This document shows, piece after piece, positions 25,699 through 33,566 of a DNA stretch of 43,607 nt. Origin of the DNA: an uncultured Pelagibacteraceae bacterium (lineage in GTDB: Bacteria > Pseudomonadota > Alphaproteobacteria > Pelagibacterales > Pelagibacteraceae); contig CACNQY010000009.1 of NCBI GenBank assembly GCA_902622655.1, positions 1 to 43,607 on the forward strand, read 5' to 3'. A program made the translations under genes and the position numbers. The notes below the pieces were generated by a model that saw only the letters and a list, made by a program, of their open reading frames with translations, was not told the origin of the DNA and searched no databases. Positions within the stretch are counted from its first letter, which is position 1. Every line of letters starts with the position of its first letter.

Positions 25699-26429
25699 CA
25701 ATTTTTATAATTTGAATGTTCTCTATCAAGTTTCCTTAATAAAGCAGCCCACTCTGTTTTTCCATCATAATTATAGTCGTCTGAGTCACTCATGTTTTCC
25801 CAAAAATAAGCAGCTTTTTGTTTATCTATTTCATGTTTATTTAAACCCATAGAAAGATTTTTTACTTGAACAGAACACGCTTGTTCCAAATAATAAGCTC
25901 TAAAAAATGCTTCTGAGGCAGTTTTGCCAACTGTATAATATCCATGGTTTCTTGTGATCAAAATATCATGTTTACTAATTAAGTTTTCAAATTTATTCCC
26001 AAAATCCTTATCCTCAACAAATTCATAGTCGATATATCCCACAAGATGATTTAGATAAACTGCAGCCTGTGAAAGATACAATAAGCCCTCCTTAGTGCCT
26101 CCAACAGCCATTACATCATTTGCATGTCCATGAACATAAAAATTTACGTCCTCTCTTTTGTTAAAAATCCATTGTGCAAGGTTAATACATCCATCATTAA
26201 GCCAAGGTCCGTCCGAGTCTAATTTTTTTCCATTTTGATCAATTTTAACTAGAGAGGAAGCAGTGATCTCTTCATAAAACAATCCATAAGGATGAACGAA
26301 AGAACAATTTTTATCTTCAGCAGATCTTCCACCTGCACATTGATTTGCAAGATCAGTCATGCCGTACATATGTAAAATTCTATATAGAGCTGACAACTCA
26401 AGTCGTACATCTTTATCGGTTTGAACCAT
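25698..26429 (-). CDS. class II aldolase/adducin-family protein
   Basis: The product is a 243-residue class II aldolase-fold protein. Zinc ligands are the paired histidines in VHGHANDVM and the later histidine in ITRNHGYYTVG. The substrate-loop region HPYGLFYEEITASSLVKID is typical of the family. Members cleave or epimerise small phosphorylated or hydroxylated carbonyl compounds, and some have non-catalytic roles; the substrate is not predictable. I prefer ATG 26429 over the TTG two codons upstream. It is translationally coupled to the following dioxygenase gene and divergent from the ProV-like gene across 124 bp. Confidence 0.82.
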   Translation of the reverse strand: MVQTDKDVRLELSALYRILHMYGMTDLANQCAGGRSAEDKNCSFVHPYGLFYEEITASSLVKIDQNGKKLDSDGPWLNDGCINLAQWIFNKREDVNFYVHGHANDVMAVGGTKEGLLYLSQAAVYLNHLVGYIDYEFVEDKDFGNKFENLISKHDILITRNHGYYTVGKTASEAFFRAYYLEQACSVQVKNLSMGLNKHEIDKQKAAYFWENMSDSDDYNYDGKTEWAALLRKLDREHSNYKN

Positions 26430-26504
26430 AAACAAAATTTTTATTTAAAAATTAATTAAAAGCAAATAAATACAACCTTTATTTATCAAAACAATTGTAA
26501 GTTG

Positions 26505-26510
26505 TATAAT
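26505..26510 (+). promoter_or_regulatory. consensus -10 box upstream of the ProV-like gene
   Basis: A perfect TATAAT lies 43 bp before the ATG at 26554, in the divergent 124-bp gap shared with the class II aldolase gene. The hexamer 17 bp upstream (TTTATC) is a poor -35. TACAAC (26471-26476) and GTTGTA (26501-26506) form a short dyad across the promoter. The assignment is tentative. Confidence 0.3.
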
Positions 26511-26553
26511 ATTTGTTTTACATAGCATCATTGTAACTGCTAGAACATTACTC

Positions 26554-27579
26554 ATGTCAAAAATTGAGATCAATAACGTATATAAAATTTTTGGAAATAA
26601 TCCTGCTTCCGTACTCCCAATGGTAAAAGATGGAGCAACAAAAGATGAAATTTTAGAAAAAACTGGTCATACAGTTGGCCTAGATAATGTTTCACTCAAT
26701 ATTGAAGAAGGTGAAACTTTTGTTTGTATGGGTTTATCAGGATCAGGAAAATCCACATTAATTAGACATTTAAATAGATTAATTGATCCAACCGACGGTG
26801 AAATTTTAGTTGAAGGTACAAATGTAATGTCTCTGAATAAAGATAAACTAATCGAATTTAGAAGACACAAAATGAGTATGGTTTTTCAAAGATTCGGTTT
26901 ATTTCCACATAAAACAGTAATTCAAAATGTTGGTTATGGATTAGAAATGCAAGGTAAAACAGAGGATGAGAGAAATAAGATATCAATGGAAAAAATTGAG
27001 GCAGTTGGTTTAACTGGTTTTGAAAATCAATACCCAGCCCAATTATCTGGGGGAATGCAACAGCGTGTTGGGTTAGCAAGAGCATTGGCAACCGACACGG
27101 ATATAATGTTAATGGATGAAGCATTCAGTGCATTAGATCCATTAATAAGAAGTGACATGCAAAAGCAATTAATTGATCTTCAGTCTCAATTAAAAAAGAC
27201 AATTGTATTTATAACTCATGACCTTGATGAGTCGCTGAGATTAGGCGATCATATTGGTATATTAAACTCAGGAAAATTAGTCCAGGTAGGAACACCCGAA
27301 GAAATCATTATGAACCCAGCAGATGATTATGTAAAAGCATTTGTAAAAGATGTTAATAGAGCAAAAGTAATTAAAGCAAAAATTATTATGAAAACGGCTG
27401 ATCAAGCAAAAGATATTGATAAATCAAACTTAATAAAAGTGAATGAAGAAGAGTTTATTGAGGATTTCTTACCTAAAATAGTATGTTCAGATTCTAATTG
27501 CGAAGTAGTTGATAAAGGTGGAAATGTAAAAGGATATATTTCAAATCAAGAATTACAATCTTCATTAACAAGATCATAA
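26554..27579 (+). CDS. proV: glycine betaine/proline-type ABC ATPase (ProV-like)
   Basis: This 341-residue ATPase belongs to the ProV/OpuAA/ChoV class. The N-terminal 45 residues (VYKIFGNNPASVLPMVKDGATKDEILEKTGH) are the diagnostic extension of betaine-importer ATPases. Walker A is MGLSGSGKST, the signature LSGGMQQRVGLARAL and Walker B IMLMDEAFSALDP; a shortened regulatory tail follows from about 265. The partner permease and binding protein are not adjacent or anywhere in the window, so it must work with subunits encoded elsewhere. It stands 1 nt before a thioesterase gene, and similar betaine/carnitine import ATPases occur near carnitine catabolism genes in other bacteria. Confidence 0.88.
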   Translation: MSKIEINNVYKIFGNNPASVLPMVKDGATKDEILEKTGHTVGLDNVSLNIEEGETFVCMGLSGSGKSTLIRHLNRLIDPTDGEILVEGTNVMSLNKDKLIEFRRHKMSMVFQRFGLFPHKTVIQNVGYGLEMQGKTEDERNKISMEKIEAVGLTGFENQYPAQLSGGMQQRVGLARALATDTDIMLMDEAFSALDPLIRSDMQKQLIDLQSQLKKTIVFITHDLDESLRLGDHIGILNSGKLVQVGTPEEIIMNPADDYVKAFVKDVNRAKVIKAKIIMKTADQAKDIDKSNLIKVNEEEFIEDFLPKIVCSDSNCEVVDKGGNVKGYISNQELQSSLTRS

Positions 27580-27580
27580 A

Positions 27581-28042
27581 GTGCAATTAAAAAATTTTGA
27601 GATTAAAAAAGAATGGGTTGATTATAATAACCATATGAATATGGCTTATTATATTCTTGTATTTGATCAGGCTTTAGAAGTTGCGTTAGAAAAATTCAAC
27701 ATGGGATCAACAGCTGCAAAAACTATTCAGAGAAGTACCATGGTAGTGGAAACTAATACTAAATATCTAAATGAAGTAAAGCAAGGAGCAATGGTAGATG
27801 TAAATCTATCTTATTTTGATCATGATAATAAAAGACTTCATATAAAAATGGAAATGATTGAAAGAGGTACTAATAAATTGTCTGCTACTATTGAATGGAT
27901 ATCGCTTTATATTGATCTAAGTAAAAGAAAAGTTACTGAATTCGAAGATGACAAAATCGAATTAATGAACAAATTTATTGAGCAAAATAAATCTAATTTT
28001 ACAAAAGATCAGCTAGTGTTCTTCTCTAAATTGAAGAAATAA
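27581..28042 (+). CDS. hotdog-fold thioesterase, betainyl-CoA-thioesterase-like
   Basis: The product is a 153-residue 4-hydroxybenzoyl-CoA-type hotdog thioesterase. The N-terminal KEWVDYNNHMNMAYYILVFDQA contains the family's active-site region around Asp and His. It resembles the thioesterases found with, or fused to, carnitine dehydrogenase (CdhB-type, releasing glycine betaine from betainyl-CoA). Translation begins at GTG, 1 nt after the ProV-like stop (TAAAGTG). Neighbours (ProV-like ATPase, GBBH-like dioxygenase) fit that role, but the CoA substrate is inferred. The beta-keto acid cleavage enzyme of the carnitine route is not in the window. Confidence 0.75.
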   Translation: MQLKNFEIKKEWVDYNNHMNMAYYILVFDQALEVALEKFNMGSTAAKTIQRSTMVVETNTKYLNEVKQGAMVDVNLSYFDHDNKRLHIKMEMIERGTNKLSATIEWISLYIDLSKRKVTEFEDDKIELMNKFIEQNKSNFTKDQLVFFSKLKK

Positions 28043-28082
28043 TTCAATATTATAATTTATTGTTTTTTGATATAGGTGCAAA

Positions 28083-29036
28083 ATGAGCACTGATAATAAT
28101 TCAAAGGGAATTCTTCTTATAATCGCAGCAATGACACTATTTGCTATGCAGGATTCTCTTATTAAATTTATTTTTGAAAAAGCAGCACTTTATGAAATTT
28201 TCTTTGGAAGATATTTAGTTGCTGCAATTTTGCTTTTTTGTTACATCAAATTTAGAGGTCAAAAAGTTTCCTTAAAAACCTATTATCCTTTTTTAACATT
28301 TGTCAGAGTAATTCTTCACTTTTTAGCTTTTTCCGCATTTTTTATTTCTTTGACTTACATGCCTTTAGCTACTGCAAACGCTTTATTTTTTTCATGCCCA
28401 TTTTTTGTATCAATTTTTGCGAAATTTTTTTTAAAAGAGTTTATTGGTATTAGAAGATGGTCCGCGATTGTATTTGGTTTTATTGGTGTATTCATTGTGT
28501 TGGATCCAAACTTTTCTGATTTTGAATATAAGAGTTTATTGCCAGTTTTATGTGCATTTTTTTACGCAGCTTCAATGACAATAACTAAATACACTTCAGA
28601 TAAGGATGACGTTAATACTCAACTTTTTTATTTCTATCTTATAGCACTAATTCTCTGTGTTATAATTTTTATCTTTATGGGTAAAGGTCAACTTAATAAT
28701 CCTGATTTTGATCCTACTACTCAATTTATTTTTAGAGAATGGTTTTCAAACATTGAATATACTTGGAAATTTATTTTATTCTTTGGTTTTGCTGCATCAA
28801 TCGCTTTTGTTTGTATTTTTTCTGCATATATAGTTGCTTCTCCTTCAGTTGTTTCTCTATTCGAATATTCGCTTATTATAATGTCAATGATTCCAGGTTA
28901 TTTTTTGTTTAACGAAATACCTACTGCCAGAACATTCATTGGTGTTGCATGTATAATAGCAGCTGGAATTTATATTTATGTGAGAGAGAGAGCTAGAGAT
29001 CAATATATTGCAACTGAAACACCTGTAAGAAGATGA
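28083..29036 (+). CDS. DMT-family (EamA) transporter
   Basis: This 317-residue protein has about ten membrane helices in two EamA repeats. The first opens GILLIIAAMTLFAMQDSLIKFIFE and continues to FGFIGVFIVLDPNF; the second ends FIGVACIIAAGIYIYVRERARDQ. A longer cytoplasmic/periplasmic loop (about 195-225) is present. The substrate is unknown. The stop overlaps the start of the following oxygenase gene (ATGA), tying it to the catabolic operon that runs to 36684. It follows the thioesterase gene after 40 bp. Confidence 0.85.
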   Translation: MSTDNNSKGILLIIAAMTLFAMQDSLIKFIFEKAALYEIFFGRYLVAAILLFCYIKFRGQKVSLKTYYPFLTFVRVILHFLAFSAFFISLTYMPLATANALFFSCPFFVSIFAKFFLKEFIGIRRWSAIVFGFIGVFIVLDPNFSDFEYKSLLPVLCAFFYAASMTITKYTSDKDDVNTQLFYFYLIALILCVIIFIFMGKGQLNNPDFDPTTQFIFREWFSNIEYTWKFILFFGFAASIAFVCIFSAYIVASPSVVSLFEYSLIIMSMIPGYFLFNEIPTARTFIGVACIIAAGIYIYVRERARDQYIATETPVRR

Positions 29037-30001
29037 CCAAAAGTTACATACCTACAATTGATATATCCCCTTTAATTAAAAATAATTTTGACACCAAAAA
29101 TGCGATTAAAACAATTAAAAAAATTGAAAGTGCTTGTATTAATATAGGATTTTTTCAAGTTGTAGGTCATGGAATTAATTTGAAACATATTAAAGAGACA
29201 TGTGAGATTGGAAATAAATTCTTTAATTTATCAAATAATATTAAGAAAAAATTATCACCTAAAAAGTGGAATAAAAAAAATAAAAACGTTTACAGAGGAT
29301 ATTTTCCTAATGATGTGAATGGAAAAGAAGGTCTAGATATAGGTGATTTAAAGGTTACTAAAAAATATTCCTCGAGATTAAAAAATCAATATGTTGAATA
29401 TTTAGAATTAAGAAAATGTTTTAATAAAAATTCAATTATTATTCTAAACAAATATTTTGATAATATTTATAATTTAAGTGAGACCTTGTTTAAAAGTGTA
29501 ATCAAAATAAGCAAAAAAAATCCTAATATTTCCTCAAAAGTTTTTTCAAGATTGAAGACCTTAAGTACCTTGAGATTTAATTATTATCCTAATCAAACTA
29601 AACCTGTGGAAATTTCTAAGGAAGATGGGGTTTCTCTTGGATGTGAAACCCATGTTGATAGTGGAATATTTACAGTTCTCTATCAAGATAGCAAAGGTGG
29701 ATTACAGGTTCAAAATAGAAAAAACAAAAAATGGTATGATGTGCCATTTAACAAGAAAGCTTTAGTAGTAAATACAGGTAGGGCATTGGAATTTCTAAGT
29801 AAAGGTAAATTTAAAGCAACTAATCACAGGGTTTTATGGAATAAAAGTAAGAGACTTTCTGTTCCTTTTTTCTTTGAACCTTCTTATGATTTTAAAATGG
29901 ACCAATCATTTTTAAATGAAAGTAAATTTAAAAATAATGGCCAAATTTATGAGATATTTCTCAATAAATCTTTGAAGAAATTTATTGAATATCAGCGTTA
30001 G
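29033..30001 (+). CDS. isopenicillin-N-synthase-like Fe(II)/2OG oxygenase
   Basis: The product has 322 residues with an N-terminal DIOX_N segment (YIPTIDISPLI, then IGFFQVVGHGI) and a C-terminal double-stranded beta-helix. Iron ligands are His207 and Asp209 (ETHVDSG) and His265 (TNHRVLW). Arg274-x-Ser276 (RLSVPFF) is the co-substrate-binding pair, so it most likely uses 2-oxoglutarate. Family members hydroxylate, desaturate or cyclise varied small molecules. Its coupling to a DMT transporter and its position before a flavin monooxygenase operon suggest it activates the same compound. It is notably Lys/Asn-rich compared with its neighbours. The substrate is unknown. Confidence 0.82.
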   Translation: MTKSYIPTIDISPLIKNNFDTKNAIKTIKKIESACINIGFFQVVGHGINLKHIKETCEIGNKFFNLSNNIKKKLSPKKWNKKNKNVYRGYFPNDVNGKEGLDIGDLKVTKKYSSRLKNQYVEYLELRKCFNKNSIIILNKYFDNIYNLSETLFKSVIKISKKNPNISSKVFSRLKTLSTLRFNYYPNQTKPVEISKEDGVSLGCETHVDSGIFTVLYQDSKGGLQVQNRKNKKWYDVPFNKKALVVNTGRALEFLSKGKFKATNHRVLWNKSKRLSVPFFFEPSYDFKMDQSFLNESKFKNNGQIYEIFLNKSLKKFIEYQR

Positions 30002-30106
30002 TAATAATAAAGTTCAGATATAAAGCGATACATAACTCGTCGATAAATTCATAGATTTACGAAAGTGGGATCGGTCGTCTTTAAATTAACTTTTAAAGGA
30101 GGCTTT
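30002..30106 (+). promoter_or_regulatory. structured-looking leader with SD-sequestering hairpin
   Basis: This 105-bp gap holds visibly more G and C than its surroundings. TCGATAAAT (30040-30048) pairs with ATTTACGA (30055-30062) around a 6-nt loop with one bulged A. CTTTAAA (30079-30085) pairs with TTTAAAG (30092-30098), and the latter overlaps the strong Shine-Dalgarno AAAGGAGG (30095-30102), 4 nt before ATG 30107. The geometry would allow translational control. No known riboswitch consensus was recognised. Confidence 0.4.
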
Positions 30107-31276
30107 ATGAAATTTGGTTATTTTTGTAATACCACAAACTGGACACACAAACCTTATCATCAATTGTTAGATGAAACTAAAGAAATCACAGAATACTGTG
30201 ATCAAAACAAATGGAATTCAATTTGGTTTACAGAACATCACTTCAATCACGAGGGAATGGAGTCTTGTACAAATCCATTAATGATGGGCGCAGATGCAGC
30301 TGCAAGAACAAAAAATATTAGAATAGGCCAAGCTGCAAACGTTATTACTTTTCATAATCCAATAAGATTAGCTGAAGATATAGCTACTTTAGATCAACTT
30401 TCTAAAGGAAGAGTTGAGGTAGGCGTTGCTCGAGGTGTATATGGAAGAGAAGCAATAAATTTAAACAAAGAGGCTGATTTAAAAGACCAGGCAAAAAATT
30501 TTAGATTATTTGCTGAAACATTAGAAGTTTTAAAAAAATCCTGGACAGAAAAATTCTTCAAACATGAAGGTGAGTTTTATACTTATCCTTCGCCAAATTA
30601 TGTTTGGCAACATGATATGAGCCCGCCAAGTGAAGAATTTATGAATATGGAAGATAGTACAATGAAAAAAATAAGTGTATTACCTAAGCCATATCAAGAT
30701 CCTCACCCACCAATTCATCAAGTTGTAGATGGAATTAGGTCAATAGAATGGGCTGCTGAGCAAAATATAAATATAATTATGTGGATACCAACTGTTAAAG
30801 CTTTAAAGGCAAGATTTGAAGCTTATAAAAATAAAAGATCAGAGGTTACAAAAAAAAATGTTCCTCTTGGAGAAGGTGTATCTCTTGTAAGAGACATGTT
30901 TGTTGCTGATACAATGGAAGAAGCGAAACAAAAAGCTGGAGAGCATATGGTAAATTATATGAGATGGGTTTGTCATTGGAGAGGTTTAGGAAATCATATG
31001 GATCCAGGTGAAGAATTACCAGAAACAAAAGGTAAATTAGATTTATTAAATTATGAATTTTTACATAAAAGAAACATGTTATTTGGAACACCTGAATATG
31101 TAATAGATAAAATTCATGAATTAAAATCTGAACTAAACTTACAAAATTTACAAGTTTGGTCTAATTTTCCGGGTGTGAAGCATAAAGATTGTATGAAAAG
31201 TATAAAACTTTTTACAGAAAAAGTGATGCCTCACTTTCAGGATGATTTTGATACTGAAGTAAAAAAAGTTTCGTGA
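30107..31276 (+). CDS. LLM-class (luciferase-like) flavin-dependent monooxygenase
   Basis: From ATG 30107 the protein has 389 residues. MKFGYFCNTTNW and IWFTEHHFNHEGMESCTNPLMMGADAAART are typical of the bacterial-luciferase TIM-barrel fold, as are QAANVITFHNPIRLAEDIATLDQLSKGRVEVGVARG and FGTPEYVIDKI. Members insert one oxygen atom using reduced FMN; examples open uracil rings (RutA), desulfonate alkanesulfonates (SsuD) or oxidise dimethylsulfide. I chose this start because of the AAAGGAGG sequence 4 nt upstream; an in-frame ATG at 30065 would add 14 atypical residues. No flavin reductase is encoded nearby. Its GTGA overlap with the ThDP enzyme makes the pair a unit. Confidence 0.87.
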   Translation: MKFGYFCNTTNWTHKPYHQLLDETKEITEYCDQNKWNSIWFTEHHFNHEGMESCTNPLMMGADAAARTKNIRIGQAANVITFHNPIRLAEDIATLDQLSKGRVEVGVARGVYGREAINLNKEADLKDQAKNFRLFAETLEVLKKSWTEKFFKHEGEFYTYPSPNYVWQHDMSPPSEEFMNMEDSTMKKISVLPKPYQDPHPPIHQVVDGIRSIEWAAEQNINIIMWIPTVKALKARFEAYKNKRSEVTKKNVPLGEGVSLVRDMFVADTMEEAKQKAGEHMVNYMRWVCHWRGLGNHMDPGEELPETKGKLDLLNYEFLHKRNMLFGTPEYVIDKIHELKSELNLQNLQVWSNFPGVKHKDCMKSIKLFTEKVMPHFQDDFDTEVKKVS

Positions 31277-32976
31277 AAAGAAAACGAAGAAGAATTAGCG
31301 GCGGACAAGCTGCTGTTCAATCATTAAAAAAAGAAAAAGTAAAACATGTTTTTGGACTTATTGGTTCAGCGACAATGGAAATGTTTGACGCTCTCTATCA
31401 TGAAAAAAATATAAAGTTTATTGGTGTCAGAGATGAAAGAACTGGTACACATATGGCTGATGGATATGCAAGAGCATCAAATAATCCTGGTGTAATAATT
31501 GCAGGACAAAATGGACCTGGTGCTACTAATCTAGTTACAGGAGTTGCACAAGCAAAAGCAGCCTTTTCTCCAGTTATTGCAATTGCAGGTTCGTATTCAA
31601 CTAAAGATAAAATGGAAGATGCATTCCAAGGTTTAGATCAACAGTCTTTATTTTCACCTATTACAAAAAAAACTTGGACTATAAAAAATTCAAAAATAAT
31701 TCCAAAAATTATGAGTGATGCTTTTAGCTTGGCAATGAAGCCTAGAAGAGGACCAGTATGTGTAAATTTACCAAGAAATATATTAGCAGCTTCAAACTCC
31801 TATAATATTAATACTAAAAAACAATCATTCATAAATGAGAGTAAGCAAAAAGGAAATAAAGAAAATATCAAAAAAGCTGTAAAATTAATCGGATCTTCAA
31901 GATGCTCAGTAATTATTGTTGGTGCTGGAATAAAGTATAATTCTAAATACAAAGATGTAATAAAATTAGCTGAGCTATGCAACATACCTATTGTTACAGC
32001 TGCAGGTCATGGAGATGCCATACCATTTGGTCATAAATTAAATGCAGGACAGATGGGGCCTAGAGGAAATCCAGTTGCTTCAAGATTAGTTAAAAATGCA
32101 GATGTTATATTAGCAATTGGAACACGTTTAGGTTTTAATTCAACATTTTACTCTTATGAAAATATAAATAAAAATGCAAAAATAATTCAAATAGAACTAG
32201 AAAAAACAATGCTTGGAAAATATTTTCCAGTGAAAGTAAAAATACACGCAGATGCTGCAACTGCAACTAAACAAATTTATGATGAAATTAAAAAAGAAAA
32301 AATTAAATTAAATGTAAAAAACTGGACCGAAACTTATTTAAAAGAGAAAAAAGGATATTTATTAAATAGAGATAATAAAAATCTTGGTTCAAATTTTCCT
32401 ATTCAACCCAAAGGACTATTTAAGCAATTAAGAAAAGTACTTCCAAAAAATTCTGCAATTACTTTGGATGCAGGAACCTTATGTCTGCAGGCAACAGATG
32501 CTCTAGAATATTATGAACCTCCTTCTTTATTTACACCCTTAGATTTTGGTCTTGTTGGCTTTTCTTTTGCATGTGGTCTTGGAGTTAAAGTTGCAAAACC
32601 AAAAAAAACAGTTGTAAGTCTTATGGGTGATGGGGGTTTTGGAATGACTATATCTGAATTAAGTACTGCTGTTGAATATGGAATTAACACAACAACTATT
32701 GTGATGAACAATCAAAGCTGGGGAGCAGAAAAAGCTTATCAAAAAGATTTTTATGGAAAAAGATATTTAGGAGCAGATATTACAAGTCCATCTTTTGATA
32801 AAGTTGCAGAACTTTACGGTGCAAAAGGATTTAAAGTTAAAAAAATTTCTGAAATTAGTGAAGCAGTGAGAGCTGCGATTAAATCAAACAAACCATCTGT
32901 GATAGATGTTGATGTGGATCCAAAAGCGTTATACAGTTTTAGAAGAGATAGTTTCAAACATAGAGAAAAAAAATGA
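31273..32976 (+). CDS. ThDP-dependent enzyme, Xsc/acetolactate-synthase-like
   Basis: This 567-residue enzyme has the three domains of the ThDP decarboxylase/synthase family. The activating glutamate is Glu55 in GVRDERTGTHMADGYARAS, and the ThDP motif runs GDGGFGM...VMNNQSWG. The segment WGAEKAYQKDFYGKRYLG recalls sulfoacetaldehyde acetyltransferase (Xsc), as does the opening FGLIGSATMEMFDAL, but the middle domain differs from canonical Xsc and no phosphotransacetylase follows. Acetolactate-synthase-like carboligation or decarboxylation of another oxo compound is possible. The start is GTG, inside the preceding stop (GTGA); it overlaps the DUF1185 gene by 4 bp. Confidence 0.85.
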   Translation: MKRKRRRISGGQAAVQSLKKEKVKHVFGLIGSATMEMFDALYHEKNIKFIGVRDERTGTHMADGYARASNNPGVIIAGQNGPGATNLVTGVAQAKAAFSPVIAIAGSYSTKDKMEDAFQGLDQQSLFSPITKKTWTIKNSKIIPKIMSDAFSLAMKPRRGPVCVNLPRNILAASNSYNINTKKQSFINESKQKGNKENIKKAVKLIGSSRCSVIIVGAGIKYNSKYKDVIKLAELCNIPIVTAAGHGDAIPFGHKLNAGQMGPRGNPVASRLVKNADVILAIGTRLGFNSTFYSYENINKNAKIIQIELEKTMLGKYFPVKVKIHADAATATKQIYDEIKKEKIKLNVKNWTETYLKEKKGYLLNRDNKNLGSNFPIQPKGLFKQLRKVLPKNSAITLDAGTLCLQATDALEYYEPPSLFTPLDFGLVGFSFACGLGVKVAKPKKTVVSLMGDGGFGMTISELSTAVEYGINTTTIVMNNQSWGAEKAYQKDFYGKRYLGADITSPSFDKVAELYGAKGFKVKKISEISEAVRAAIKSNKPSVIDVDVDPKALYSFRRDSFKHREKK

Positions 32977-33560
32977 AATTAGAATTAAGAAAATTTAATA
33001 AATTTGTAGATAAAACTTTTATTGAAGGTGGTAAAGAAGCGAAAGAACCAGTTTTGTTGGTTTCTGTTGCAGTTGTATTTAAAAATCCATGGCACGGACA
33101 AGGTTTTGTCGAGGATCTAAGACCAACTATTTTAGATCTTGCGCCAAAGCTAGGTGATTTACTTGTTCCAGAATTGATAAAAGAAATAGGATCACCTGAA
33201 AAAATATTAGCATATGGTAAAGCTGGTGTAGTTGGTTTAAATGGAGAAATTGAGCACGCTTCAGCGTTTATTCATACTTTAAGGTTTGGAAATAAATTTA
33301 GAGATGCGGTAGGTGGAACTTCCTATTTAAGTTTTACAAATACAAGGGGACCCGCTGGATCAAAGATTGCAATACCAATGATGCATAAAACAGATTCAGG
33401 ACTAAGACCATATTATCTTACTCATGAATTTACTATTCATGATGCACCTTTTGATGATGAAGTGGTTATTGCAATTGGTGGAGCATCAAGTGGTAGAGCA
33501 CATGCAAGAACTGGTGACAGATATCAAGATATGAAAGAAATGGGCATTGAGCCAAAATAA
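32973..33560 (+). CDS. DUF1185 / 'amino acid synthesis' family protein
   Basis: The product is a 195-residue protein of the DUF1185 (AA_synth) family. Conserved family blocks are VAVVFKNPWHGQGFVEDLRP, YGKAGVVGLNGEIEHASAFIHT and FTIHDAPFDDEVVIAIGGASSGRAHAR. The family's biochemical role is not established; from memory its structures show a chorismate-mutase-like fold, the same broad fold class as RutC/RidA. It is tightly coupled to the ThDP enzyme (ATGA) and followed after 6 nt by the hydrolase. Its recurring association with LLM monooxygenases and hydrolases suggests it processes an intermediate of that pathway. Confidence 0.85.
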   Translation: MKLELRKFNKFVDKTFIEGGKEAKEPVLLVSVAVVFKNPWHGQGFVEDLRPTILDLAPKLGDLLVPELIKEIGSPEKILAYGKAGVVGLNGEIEHASAFIHTLRFGNKFRDAVGGTSYLSFTNTRGPAGSKIAIPMMHKTDSGLRPYYLTHEFTIHDAPFDDEVVIAIGGASSGRAHARTGDRYQDMKEMGIEPK

Positions 33561-33566
33561 TTCTTG

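Noticed and set aside
30002..30106. Known riboswitch (TPP, FMN, glycine, SAM) before the LLM operon
   Set aside because: None of the conserved core sequences I know for these classes is visible; only generic hairpins are present.
30065..30106. N-terminal extension of the LLM monooxygenase from ATG 30065
   Set aside because: A strong Shine-Dalgarno sequence sits 4 nt before ATG 30107 and the extension is not family-like.
31273..32976. Canonical acetolactate synthase large subunit or canonical Xsc
   Set aside because: No small regulatory subunit or pta gene is adjacent and the middle domain does not match either family well; kept as Xsc/ALS-like.
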